Positions 26,021 to 35,600 of a DNA stretch of 37,209 bases are shown piece after piece. This DNA comes from an uncultured bacterium. GTDB lineage: Bacteria; Muiribacteriota; Ozemobacteria; Ozemobacterales; Ozemobacteraceae. The position numbers and the translations under genes are program-made. Within the stretch, counting starts at the first letter, position 1, and every line of letters starts with the position of its first letter. The notes under the pieces are model-generated. The model was given only the letters and a program-made list of their open reading frames with translations, was not told the DNA's origin and did not search any database. The DNA lies in the NCBI GenBank assembly GCA_946407375.1, contig CAMJNS010000016.1, positions 1 to 37,209 of the forward strand. The letters are read 5' to 3'.

Positions 26021-26095
26021 TCACGCCGATAGGCAATTCATGATGCAATGTTTCATCTCACGTGCCGACAGGCGCAATTCATTATTATATGTGAA
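26021..26095. repeat. Degenerate tandem duplicate of a dispersed repeat, overlapping a stop codon
   Basis: Two related units: TCACGCCGATAGGCAATTC from about 26020 and TCACGTGCCGACAGGCGCAA from about 26058. Each continues ATTCAT and ends near GTTTCA or GTGAAA. The second unit covers the TAA (26085-26087) of the GNAT gene. Confidence 0.6.
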
Positions 26096-26576
26096 ACCTG
26101 TATAAGGGGTCGCCGTTATCCTCGTTACTATAGTGAATCATTCCGCCTTTTTCCATTGCACGCTGGGAAGCGTAGTTATCTTTTGCACAACCGCCATGAA
26201 CACTTTTAAGAGAAAATTCTTCAACTGCTATTCTAAGCAGTTCCTTAACACATTCTGTCCCGTAACCCTTATTTCTATATTCTTCGTCAAGCAATATGAA
26301 TATCTCTGGCTCAGTATGGCTTCTTCTGCCATCTAAACCACACCATCCCATAATAGTCATAGGGTTATCTTTTCCACAAACAGCAAGACAAAGATGATAT
26401 ATGCAGCCTAATATGTTCTTTTCATAATTCTGACAGATTCTTGAAATTGCAGACTGTGCTTCAGTTTCAGAGACTGGGCGATGGTCAGAAGGCCATGTTC
26501 GTGCAACTTCATCTAACTCTTTGTCAGTTACAGTTCGAAGAATAAGCTGTTTGGTTTCGTAATGATAGTTTTTCAT
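26085..26576 (-). CDS. GNAT family N-acetyltransferase, RimJ/RimL-like
   Basis: A 163-residue acetyltransferase of the GNAT_3 (RimJ/RimL) type. It begins with the typical LILRTVTDKELDEV strand-helix, and has FILLDEEYRNKGYGTEC with the R-x-x-G-x-G acetyl-CoA loop near residue 103, then KDNYASQRAMEKGGM, the family's C-terminal helix. Substrate unknown; the family includes ribosomal-protein and small-molecule acetyltransferases. The start is 12 bases after the DUF4143 stop, and the ribosome site AAGGG overlaps that stop, so the two genes are translationally coupled. No metal or antibiotic-resistance signature is seen. Confidence 0.88.
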   Translation of the reverse strand: MKNYHYETKQLILRTVTDKELDEVARTWPSDHRPVSETEAQSAISRICQNYEKNILGCIYHLCLAVCGKDNPMTIMGWCGLDGRRSHTEPEIFILLDEEYRNKGYGTECVKELLRIAVEEFSLKSVHGGCAKDNYASQRAMEKGGMIHYSNEDNGDPLYRFHI

Positions 26577-26588
26577 TCTTTATTTCCC

Positions 26589-27830
26589 TTAACCCCAGGT
26601 GTCATCTAACAGAAAATCTCTTATATTCTTATGTTTAATACCGTTCATACTCATATCAAATTCATCTAGAGAAAGAACATATTTGGTGTAATTATCTTTA
26701 ATATTTTTATATACTCCAAATTCTCTATCTATTATTTCTTTGGAAGCAAGTAAATAAGCAACCTGAATATAAATCAACTCGCCGTTTTTTTCGGCAACAA
26801 AGTCGATTTCTTTTGTTCCCACTTTACCTACTCTAATTTTGAAAGAACGTCGCAAAAGCTCTAAACATATTATATTTTCCAAAATCTGAGCTATATCGTT
26901 GTGTTTTTGCCCGTATATAGCTTCTCGTAAAGCGTGGTCTGCAATGTAGTATTTTTCATTAATGGAAAGAATCTTTTTGGTTGAAACTTCTTCTCGATTA
27001 ATTTTGTAAAGCAAAAAAGCATCAGAACAAGCTTTGATATAATTGAGTATTGTATCATGTGATACTTTTCTGTTCTCGCTCTTGAAATATTTTACTAAAC
27101 TTGTCGAGCTAAAAGTCTGACCTATATTTGCAATGACGTAATTTATGATACGTTCCATTAAATCTATATCTCGAATGTTGTTCCTTTTCACAACATCTTT
27201 AAGAATAACCGAATTATACACATCTTTTAAATACTGGAAAGAAGCCTCTTTGCTTTCTTTTAAATTGGTTAAAAAAGGCATTCCGCCGAATTCAATATAG
27301 TTCTGAAATTCCTTAGAAATATCTATAGTTATTTTTGATTCTTTTTTACTTTCTAAGTACTCTTGAAAAGAAAAAGGATAAATAATAAATTCTACGTAAC
27401 GACCAGCAAGATAAGTCGCCAGTTCACCTGAAAGCAATTTTGCGTTTGAACCTGTTATATAGATGTCACAATCGAAATCAATCCTACAAGAATTGATGCA
27501 TTTTTCCCAATTATCTACTTCTTGAATTTCGTCGAAAAAAAGATAAACCTTATCTTTCTTTTTCTTTATAATTTTAGACAATTCTTTATATAAAGCTTCT
27601 GAATTACATAGTTTGGAATTAGCTATTTTTTCAAAATTAAAACTTATTATATTTTTAGAGTTAATGCCAGATTTTACTAATTCTTTTTGTATTAATTCCA
27701 GCATTACTGATTTTCCAGAACGTCTTATGCCAGTAAAAACCTTGATTAATTCGCTGCCAATAAATGGGCGAACCTTCTTCATGAAACATTCTCTAGGTAT
27801 TATATTTATTATGTTTGATTTGTTTTCCAT
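26589..27830 (-). CDS. AAA-type ATPase with DUF4143 C-terminal domain
   Basis: A 413-residue ATPase. Walker A is GIRRSGKS (34-41), Walker B YLFFDE (96-101), and ITGSNAKLLS (125-134) with LAGRY (141-145) follows, all hallmarks of the DUF4143-linked ATPases. From about 200 is the DUF4143 region with a winged-helix-like stretch (SLVKYFKSENRKVSHDTILNYIKA) and a PD-(D/E)xK-like end (KEIDFVAEKNGELIYIQVA). Family function is unknown; several members are mobile or toxin-linked. The ATG lies 6 bases after a TATAAT box with no ribosome site, so the mRNA may be leaderless; Met17 (27780-27782) is an alternative start. The upstream palindrome array suggests self-regulation through the winged helix (inference). 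Confidence 0.9.
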   Translation of the reverse strand: MENKSNIINIIPRECFMKKVRPFIGSELIKVFTGIRRSGKSVMLELIQKELVKSGINSKNIISFNFEKIANSKLCNSEALYKELSKIIKKKKDKVYLFFDEIQEVDNWEKCINSCRIDFDCDIYITGSNAKLLSGELATYLAGRYVEFIIYPFSFQEYLESKKESKITIDISKEFQNYIEFGGMPFLTNLKESKEASFQYLKDVYNSVILKDVVKRNNIRDIDLMERIINYVIANIGQTFSSTSLVKYFKSENRKVSHDTILNYIKACSDAFLLYKINREEVSTKKILSINEKYYIADHALREAIYGQKHNDIAQILENIICLELLRRSFKIRVGKVGTKEIDFVAEKNGELIYIQVAYLLASKEIIDREFGVYKNIKDNYTKYVLSLDEFDMSMNGIKHKNIRDFLLDDTWG

Positions 27831-27836
27831 ATTTTA

Positions 27837-27865
27837 ATTATAATACATTTATAAAAGCCAAACAA
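27837..27865 (-). promoter_or_regulatory. Promoter of the DUF4143 gene, possibly leaderless
   Basis: On the minus strand, TTGTTT (27865-27860) and a perfect TATAAT (27842-27837) are 17 bases apart. Transcription would start near 27830, the A of the ATG. A half copy of the operator-like palindrome (27848-27862) lies in the spacer and overlaps the -35 box. Confidence 0.65.
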
Positions 27866-27941
27866 GATAAAAAATCAAAATTTGGCGTTTATAAAAGCCA
27901 AATATTATAAGAATTTAATTTTGGCGTTTATACTATCCAAA
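27841..27941. promoter_or_regulatory. Operator-like palindrome array upstream of the DUF4143 gene
   Basis: Three copies of a 22-bp palindrome TTTGGC-N10-GCCAAA. Copy 2 (27881-27902) is perfect at its ends, copy 3 (27920-27941) ends ATCCAAA, and copy 1 (27841-27862) keeps only its right half. Starts are 40 and 39 bases apart, close to four helical turns, so all three face the same side of the DNA. This looks like cooperative repressor binding. Confidence 0.7.
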
Positions 27942-28196
27942 AATCAAACAAAATAATAAACTTAATTTCTGAAAGGCAATTCATTTATTATTGCATGTAT
28001 ATATAGTTTAATTTTCTGACCATTAGCTGCCCATTAATAAAAAACTAATTTAGTCTTCGGACTCAGCTTTCTACTGCTTAGCAAACTTCTCGAAAATCCC
28101 CCTTAATCTCCCTTTAAGAAAGGGGGTAATGACACTTATCTACACACTAATATTTTTATAAAATTCGTGCTTTTAGACAAACTCGAAAGGCGCAAA
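27942..28196. other. Intergenic remainder with pyrimidine-rich hairpin repeat
   Basis: No gene is seen. A repeat at about 28097-28126 has CCCCCTTAATC, CTCCC and GAAAGGGGG and can fold into a hairpin, like sequences dispersed in many genomes. GGCAATTCATT near 27975 resembles part of the repeat at 26021-26095. Confidence 0.5.
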
Positions 28197-28951
28197 TCAT
28201 CTAGCCACAAATATACCATATTCTTTTGGAATGCGAAGTATGCCATTTGATACATTTTCTTTTAGAACCGAAAGCATAATCTCACGAGGCTGTTTTCGCA
28301 ATTCTGCCATTCCTGTCAAAGAATAAATATAATCTGCTATATCATCTAGATTATTAACTTCAAGAGAGTCTTCATAATTAAAAAGCTGTATTTCAGAAAA
28401 GAAGTTAGAAAGCTGTTTTTCCCCGTTCTGTAGCGTAAATGAATGATTGGGGTGGTCTTCTACTCCGTAATCTTTAAAAAGGCTTACGATATATTCCATC
28501 ATTCCATTCTCGCCATAAGTAGCACAGTAAAAGGTGCCATTTTTTTTAATACGCGTCTGACTTCAGAAAGACCTTTTTGAATATCCGGAACATGATAAAG
28601 CATCATATTGGCAATAACAACATCAAATGAGTTTTCTTCATAAGGAATACTTTGAATATCTATTTTTCTATATTCTATACCTTTTTGATTTTGCAAAGTT
28701 TCTTGCGTCTGCTTAAGCATTCCTTCTGAAAAATCGGAAAGGACCAGCTTTGAGCATTTGGAAATCAGATCATTCTTCCCTAACCACATATTGCCTGTGC
28801 CGCAACCAAGTTCTAATACTTACATACCCTTATCTATTTGATAATGGCTAAAAATCTAATTTTCCAAGCCCTGTTTATTGGTAGAATACTTTTCATGAAT
28901 TGAAATTCTAGTATTTAACTTCCCAGCAGAACTGTATTGGTTCTTAAGCAT
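28197..28951 (-). pseudogene. Class I SAM-dependent methyltransferase pseudogene (two stops, one frameshift)
   Basis: The intact ancestor would have started at the ATG 28949-28951, with GGAG at 28959-28962 spaced 7 bases. Reading on gives MLKNQYSSAGKLNTRISIHE and, later, VLELGCGTGN (motif I). Two in-frame stops interrupt it: TAG at codon 32 (28856-28858, probably a former Trp) and TAA at codon 44 (28820-28822). Further on, the frame shifts in a run of eight A (28540-28547 region); one more A would restore RVLKKNGTFYCATYGENGMM. The rest (motifs SFDVVIANMMLYHV and the C-terminal 100 residues) is intact. The fragment is not expected to give a functional enzyme. It may once have been a UbiE-like methyltransferase; an intact relative may be the partial gene at 37017. 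Confidence 0.9.
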
Positions 28952-29089
28952 ATATCAACTCCGAAATTTTACATTCTACGAATTATCTAATTTTACTATA
29001 ATTTTGTCTGTAATATTTTAAAAATAATTTAGTCTAGTATATAATATATTAGCATAAATTCTTTGTAGCAATTACCAGAGAGGAATTCC

Positions 29090-32000
29090 ATGACCAAATC
29101 AACTAGAGCAATACTTATCGCAGCAGCAGTATCATTGCTGGCATCTTCCCCCTTATATTCTGCCAGCATAGAAGAATTTCAGACTGAAGAATACTACGGT
29201 AGCGGCGGATTAGATTTAATCAATGCAGCGGAGGCATATTCCAAAGGTTATACCGGAAAAGGTGTAACAATAGGCATAAACGACCATCCTGTTAATTTAG
29301 AACATGAATCCTTTGCTGATAAAACAGGTTCAAAGTATATCGGTTCAATGAACCTTGAGGGAATAAATTGGAATGAATATAATCATGGAAGTCACGTTGG
29401 CGGTATTGCTGCTGGTTCAAAAAATGGCAAAGGAATGCATGGAGTAGCTTTTGATGCCGAAATAGTAAGTACTTATTACTTGTGGGATGATGATCATGAT
29501 TTTTCAAAATATGATTCAAGTTCACAGATTAAAAGTATAAATAATTCTTGGAATTCTGATTCTGATATTGATGGATTAATTAATTCAGATGAACTTGATG
29601 AAGATTCAACAGCAGATAAAGTTTTCAAACAACTAGTAACAGATTTTAATAATTATAATTTTGAACCAATGAATAAATCTGTTTTTGATACCGCTTCTAA
29701 GGATAAATTATTGATTTTTTCTAGCGGGAACTTTGGTTACCAAGATAAAGACTTAATGTTTCATTGGCCCTTAATATTTAAATATGACGATTGTAATAAT
29801 AATATAATAACTGTTACTTCGGCTTTAAATTCTTATGGAGAAAATAAACATCTTATAAGAAATCCTGACGGAAGTATCACCGGGGATTTTGTTATTTCTT
29901 CATTCCCAAATCTTGCTAAATACGGTGAAGACTCTATTATTTCAGCTCCTGGCTGGAATATAATGTCTGCAAACGCAGCAGACAAAGATGTATATATTAC
30001 AGTTAGTGGAAGTTCTATGGCAGCTCCTTTTGTAACTGGCGGAGCTGCCTTGGTTGAACAGGCTTTCCCCTATTTAAACTCAAAACAGATAGGTGATGTT
30101 CTTCTTTCTACTGCAAACTCTAATATCAAGACAGAGTATCCTTTCTCTGTGACAAATACATTATCTATAAAAGGAAATGATGACGATGGAAATCCTGTTT
30201 ATAACTTTTGTGTAAGACTCTTTTATACTGATGGAAGAAGCGAAAGCAGTGAAGAACAGATATTAGATGATTTAAATACTTTTGCAAAAATTATTATAAA
30301 TGATGATTTTTATGGAAATTATGCGGTAAAAGTTATTTCGAGAGCAATATCTCTGGGCAATATTAGGGTTTATTACCAGACTCCGATACAGGAATTTGTC
30401 GGTCAGGGAATATTAGATGTAGGTAAAGCTGTAAGTGGTCCTGGTGCTTTAAATGCGAGAAGATTGGAAAAAGAAAATATTTCCGAAAAATATCTGACAG
30501 ATGGTCAGAAAACTCTAATGTATGAAATAGACACAAAAGGGTATGATTCTGTCTGGAGCAACGACATAAAAGAAATATTAGTCGGAAAACTATCTAATGA
30601 CAGTATAGAAGAAGATTTACGACAACGCTACAATTACTATAACATAAATTGGATTTCTAATAATAATGCTGACAGATGGGAAAAATTATTTACAGAAGCT
30701 TATGTGGAACAATATAATAAAGACGTTGATGAGAATGGTCTTGAGGGCCTTCATGTCGGTTTATTGAAGTCAGGAAAAGGAATTTTAAAACTTGAGGGCA
30801 ATAATACCTACAAAGGTGCTACTGTTGTCACTGATGGTGCTATTGCTGTCAATGGCTCTGTAGCTGGCGATGCCTACAGCGAAAATGAAGGCATTATTAC
30901 TGGTAAGGGAAAAATAAACGGGACTTTGTACAACAACAATATTGCTATTGCTGGTGATGGCGGTGAGGGCAATCTTAGTATGGGCGCTCTAGAAAGCAAA
31001 GGTTTGCTTGCTTCAACTGTTAATAACGGCGAAAATTCAAAGTTTATTGTTGAAGGGAATGCAGATGTTGATGGTTCTACAGTCGTTGTTGAAGGTCTGA
31101 CGCCAGGCGAAAGTTGTACAATTCTTACAGCAGGTTCAATTTCTGGTGAACTTGCCAACAGCAAAGAAAACACCGAAGGCACATCAGGCTTTCTCAAGGA
31201 ATATGCTAAGATAGAAAACAACGAAGTAAAATATGTCTATGATTTCAGCCCCAATTTTGAGTGTGTAAGCCCTAAACAGGCAAAAGCATTCGACATGATA
31301 AAAAATATGTATTTCAGTCTGATGTCAGATTATCATGAAGGAAATGCCTCTATTAGACCTTCAGCAAGAGCAGTTACATCACCTCAGCAGATGGCACAGA
31401 TTCTGACTTTTATTAATTTGCCAGCTCAACAGGCAGGCCCTGCACTTAATGCTGTAGTTAATAATGCTGCTGCTCAGAGCATGACCCTTGTTCAGCGTAA
31501 TTCATTTGTTGGTGATATTCTTTCGTCTCACTTCGCGGATAGGTTTCAAAAAGATCTGCCCCCGCAAGTGGCAGGGGAAGTGTCAGCTTTAGCTGACAAA
31601 AGGGGTCTTACTGGATTGCCACGTCGCTGCGCTCCTCGCAATGACGATAATGGTGCCTGGTTCAAATTCACATACAACAAAGGCGAAATGCGCGACGGTG
31701 CCAGATACCGTGGTAGAAGCGGAATAATCGGCTACGATTTAAAACTTACTGACACCAAGTCATTCGGTTTGTTCTTCGGCCAAGCCAACAATACTTTAGA
31801 CGGTTTCGAAGATTCATGGGCTAAAAACAAAATCGAAGAAAACAGATTCGGTATTTATTCTTCTAAGAAGAATGACAAATACTCAGGCTATCTATTCTTA
31901 GATTACGGCAAAGTAGATAACGAGCTTAACCGCAATTTAACTAATTTAGGCTTATCTACAAATGTTAAATACAAAGGCGATTTATATGAAATTGGCGGAG

Positions 32001-32452
32001 AATACAAGCTTACTCCGAAGAATCAGAGAAACAAGACTTGGAAAGTATACCCTTACGTCAATATGATGTTCTCTAAATATAAACAAGATGGCTACACTGA
32101 AAAAGACGGAGGTATTTATAATCACGTAGTTGAAAGTAAAACCAACAACTACGCTGCAGGTCAGCTCGGTCTTGAATTTAATTTCACCAACGAAAAAGAA
32201 AACTATGTTCTAAGACTAGCTGGTAAACGTGCTTTTTCTGGCGCTGATCCCAAGGTTACTTTCAGCTTTGCTGGCGATATGGCTAATAAATACGAACTTG
32301 ACAATGACCAAGACAAAAACCATTTATTAGTTTCATTCAAAGGTGAAAGAAAAATCTCTACTAACACCCTACTTTCTGCCGACTTCTCTATGCAACGCGG
32401 CTCCCACGACCGCGACATGAAGGCCTCTCTCTCTTTCTGGCGAAAATTCTGA
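29090..32452 (+). CDS. Subtilisin-like serine protease autotransporter (copy 1)
   Basis: A 1120-residue type V secreted protein. Signal peptide (1-25); S8 protease domain about 36-470 with Asp65 (IGIND), His99 (NHGSH) and Ser309 (GSSMAAP), so the triad is intact; an autotransporter-associated beta-strand repeat region (about 560-690; ILKLEGNNTYKGATVV); then the linker helix region and a beta-barrel domain of about 265 residues ending in Phe. The barrel inserts in the outer membrane and exports the passenger, a surface protease. The codons at about 821-853 are palindromic repeat DNA (see repeat entries). AGAGGAATTCC precedes the ATG; a TATAAT at 29040-29045 is a possible -10. A close paralogue lies 178 bases downstream. 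Confidence 0.93.
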   Translation: MTKSTRAILIAAAVSLLASSPLYSASIEEFQTEEYYGSGGLDLINAAEAYSKGYTGKGVTIGINDHPVNLEHESFADKTGSKYIGSMNLEGINWNEYNHGSHVGGIAAGSKNGKGMHGVAFDAEIVSTYYLWDDDHDFSKYDSSSQIKSINNSWNSDSDIDGLINSDELDEDSTADKVFKQLVTDFNNYNFEPMNKSVFDTASKDKLLIFSSGNFGYQDKDLMFHWPLIFKYDDCNNNIITVTSALNSYGENKHLIRNPDGSITGDFVISSFPNLAKYGEDSIISAPGWNIMSANAADKDVYITVSGSSMAAPFVTGGAALVEQAFPYLNSKQIGDVLLSTANSNIKTEYPFSVTNTLSIKGNDDDGNPVYNFCVRLFYTDGRSESSEEQILDDLNTFAKIIINDDFYGNYAVKVISRAISLGNIRVYYQTPIQEFVGQGILDVGKAVSGPGALNARRLEKENISEKYLTDGQKTLMYEIDTKGYDSVWSNDIKEILVGKLSNDSIEEDLRQRYNYYNINWISNNNADRWEKLFTEAYVEQYNKDVDENGLEGLHVGLLKSGKGILKLEGNNTYKGATVVTDGAIAVNGSVAGDAYSENEGIITGKGKINGTLYNNNIAIAGDGGEGNLSMGALESKGLLASTVNNGENSKFIVEGNADVDGSTVVVEGLTPGESCTILTAGSISGELANSKENTEGTSGFLKEYAKIENNEVKYVYDFSPNFECVSPKQAKAFDMIKNMYFSLMSDYHEGNASIRPSARAVTSPQQMAQILTFINLPAQQAGPALNAVVNNAAAQSMTLVQRNSFVGDILSSHFADRFQKDLPPQVAGEVSALADKRGLTGLPRRCAPRNDDNGAWFKFTYNKGEMRDGARYRGRSGIIGYDLKLTDTKSFGLFFGQANNTLDGFEDSWAKNKIEENRFGIYSSKKNDKYSGYLFLDYGKVDNELNRNLTNLGLSTNVKYKGDLYEIGGEYKLTPKNQRNKTWKVYPYVNMMFSKYKQDGYTEKDGGIYNHVVESKTNNYAAGQLGLEFNFTNEKENYVLRLAGKRAFSGADPKVTFSFAGDMANKYELDNDQDKNHLLVSFKGERKISTNTLLSADFSMQRGSHDRDMKASLSFWRKF
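31552..31646. repeat. Palindromic elements A and B fused in frame inside autotransporter 1
   Basis: Element A part 31552-31609 (CCCCCGCAAG ... GTCAGC/GCTGAC ... GGGGTCTT) and element B part 31610-31646 (CTGGATTGCCACG ... CGCAATGACG) sit side by side in one reading frame. They encode residues about 821-853, including LPPQVAGEVSALAD and GLTGLPRRCAPRNDD. In the window these elements otherwise occur only in non-coding DNA (21251-21432, 23764-23892). Two differences in about 95 bases separate this from the copy at 35126-35220. Confidence 0.9.
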
Positions 32453-32545
32453 CCGATGACTAATACAATCGATGCGTGGCCATCTAGATTTAGATTATGG
32501 TTGCTGTAGGATGTAATTCCTCTTATCAAGGAAATGCCACAAACA

Positions 32546-32573
32546 ACAAACTACAAACTACAAACTACAAACA
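32546..32573. repeat. Heptanucleotide tandem array between the autotransporters
   Basis: Four 7-base units, three ACAAACT and one ACAAACA, in the 178-base gap between the two autotransporter genes. The unit length equals that of the other arrays. Confidence 0.8.
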
Positions 32574-32630
32574 ACAATCATAACCCAAATTATGTTACAA
32601 TACATATAAATATAATCACCGAGGTAATCC

Positions 32631-35600
32631 ATGACCAAATCAACAAAAGCTATAATCATCGCAGCAGCAGTATCGTTGTTGGCTTCTTTTCCAACATATT
32701 CTGCTGATATAGAAGAATTTCAGACTAAAGAATATTATGGCAGCAACGGCTTAGACATTATTAATGCTGCGAAATCTTATTCACAAGGTTATACAGGTGA
32801 AGGATTAACTATCGGAATTAACGATGAACCAGTAAATCTTGAACATTTGTCTTTTTCTGATAAAACTAGTTCAAAATACATTGGTTCGTTATCATTAAAT
32901 GGAATAGATTGGAAAAATTCTAACCATGGCACACATGTTAGCGGCATAGCTGTTGGTTCAAAAAACAATTATATAATGCATGGGGTTGCTTTTGATGCAA
33001 ATCTCATAAGTACTTCTTATGAGCATTCTGATACTGCAGAATTCTATAAATATTCTCAATATTCAGATATTAAAACTATCAACAATTCTTGGGCTACCTT
33101 TATTTACCTAGATAATATATATGAAAAAGATGAAGATGATGACGGAGAAGAATCTTCGGCTGATGAAATATTTGAATTAATTAAATCAGATTTATGCAAT
33201 GATTATCCTCAAATTGAATCAATGTATGATGGAATGAAAGAAGCTTTCTCAAATGATAAACTTTTAGTATTTGGAGCTGCGAATGATGGACAAATACTCT
33301 CTTCTCTTAACTTATATATGCCATTATTATTTAAAGGTGAAACAGCCAAAAATCAATTAAATGTTACAGCGATTTTAAATTCGACAAATGATAACACTCA
33401 TCTCAAAAGGAATTCTGATGGAAGTATCAGCGGTGATTATATTGACGCACCATTTACTAACTTGGCGAAGTATTGTGAAGACTATACCATTGCTGCACCA
33501 GGCTGGAGAATTGTATCTTCTGATGCTACTGATAATAGTAGTTACATTGAAATGAACGGTACTTCTATGTCTACTCCATTTGTTTCTGGTGGTGCCATAC
33601 TTGTTCAACAAGCTTTTCCATATATGAATTCTAAACATATTGCAGATGTTCTGCTTTCTACTGCGAATAACAAAATTAATCTTGAACATCAATATGCTGT
33701 TACTTTAAAAGATGATTCCGGGGAAGATGATGACGAAAACACATTTTCGGTAAATGTATTCTATTTTGATGATAGAATTAGAAGTGAAGATGAAATAATA
33801 GACGATATAAAAGCTTATGGTTCAAATATTGCTAATGATGGGGATGAAGAGTCTCTAAGCTATGCTGTATTATTTGATTCTTTGTCAGATCAAGGTAAAG
33901 TAAGTGTTTTTTACAAGGTTCCTATACAGGAATTTATAGGTCAGGGAATTCTTGATGTCGGTAAGGCTGTTGACGGCCCAGGCGCACTGAATGCTAGAAG
34001 ATTAGGCGTTGAAAATCTTTCTGACAAATATCAAACAGACAAAAGATCAACCATAATGTACAGCATAGATACTAATGGCTATGATTCTGTCTGGAACAAC
34101 GATATAAAAGAAATTAGAGTTGGAAAGCTTGCCAATGACAGTATCGAAGAAGATTTAAAGGAACGCTACGAATACTATGATGTAAACTGGCTTTCTAATG
34201 ATGAAGCAGAGCCTTGGGCAAAAGCAGTGACTAAAGCTTATGTTGAAAAATATAATCAATCAGTTGATGAAAGCGGTCTCGAAGGACTTCATGTTGGCCT
34301 AATCAAATCTGGCGGTGGCACATTAAAACTTAACGGAAACAATACTTATGAAGGTGCAACTGTTGTTACTGAGGGAACAATCGCTATTAACGGTTCTGTA
34401 AATGGCGATGCCTATAGTGATGATAGCGGTATTATATCTGGTAAGGGAACGATAAAAGGAATTTTGTATAACAACAATGCTGCTATTGCAGGCGATAATG
34501 GCGAAGGCAATCTTACTATGGATGGCTTGGAAAGTAAAGGCACGCTTACCGCTGTTGTTAATGCCGAAGGCAATACAAAGTTTATTGTAAAAGGTGATGC
34601 CAATGTTGAAGGCTCAACAGTAAAAGTTCAAGGCTTGGTTCCAGGTGAAAGCTATACTGTATTGTCTGCAAATAGCATAAATGGTGAGTTGGCAAATGGT
34701 GAAGGCAATTCTTCTCCTGTTACCACCTTCATGAACGAATATGCAAAAGTAGAAAACAATGAAATTACCGTAGTTTCTGAACTCAGTGATGAACCGAATA
34801 ATATTGATATACCTGCAGGAACTGCAAGCAAGATTACTTTTACAGAAAAGCAAAAGAGAGCTTATAGAGCTATAAGAAATATGTATCTTAAGCTTATGTC
34901 TGATTTACCTGAAGGAACTGCTTCTTATCGAGGTTCATTTAGGGCTTCAACTACACCGCAACAACTTAATCAGATTATGACTCTTATTAATCTTCCAGCA
35001 GCACAAGCTGCACCAGCTCTTTCTGCTGTTATTAATAATGCTGCTGCTCAGAGTATGACCCTTGTTCAGAAAAATTCTTTTGTTAGTGATATTCTTTCGT
35101 CTCACTTCGCCGATAGGTTTCAAAAAGATCTGCCCCCGCAAGTGGCGGGGGAAGTGTCAGCTTTAGCTGACGAAAGGGGTCTTACTGGATTGCCACGTCG
35201 CTGCGCTCCTCGCAATGACGATAATGGTGCCTGGTTCAAGTTCACCTACAACAAAGGCGAAATGCGCGACGGTGCCAGATACCACGGCAGAAGCGGAATC
35301 ATCGGCTACGATTTAAAACTTACTGACACTAAGTCATTTGGATTGTTCTTCGGCCAAGCCAACAATACCTTAGATGGCTTCGAAGATTCTTGGGCTAAGA
35401 ATAAAATAGAAGAAAACAGATTCGGTCTTTATTCTTCAAAGAAAAACAATAAATATTCAAGTTATCTTTTCTTAGATTACGGTAAGGTAGATAATGAACT
35501 TAAACGTAATTTAACCAATCTAGGTTTATCTACAAACGTAAAATACAAAGGTGATTTGTATGAAATCGGCGGTGAATACAAGCTTACTCCGAAGAACCAG

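Noticed and set aside
28820..28858. Stop-codon reassignment to explain the in-frame TAG and TAA
   Set aside because: Two different stop codons plus a frameshift occur in one gene, while other genes here end normally at TAA, TAG and TGA; decay is simpler.
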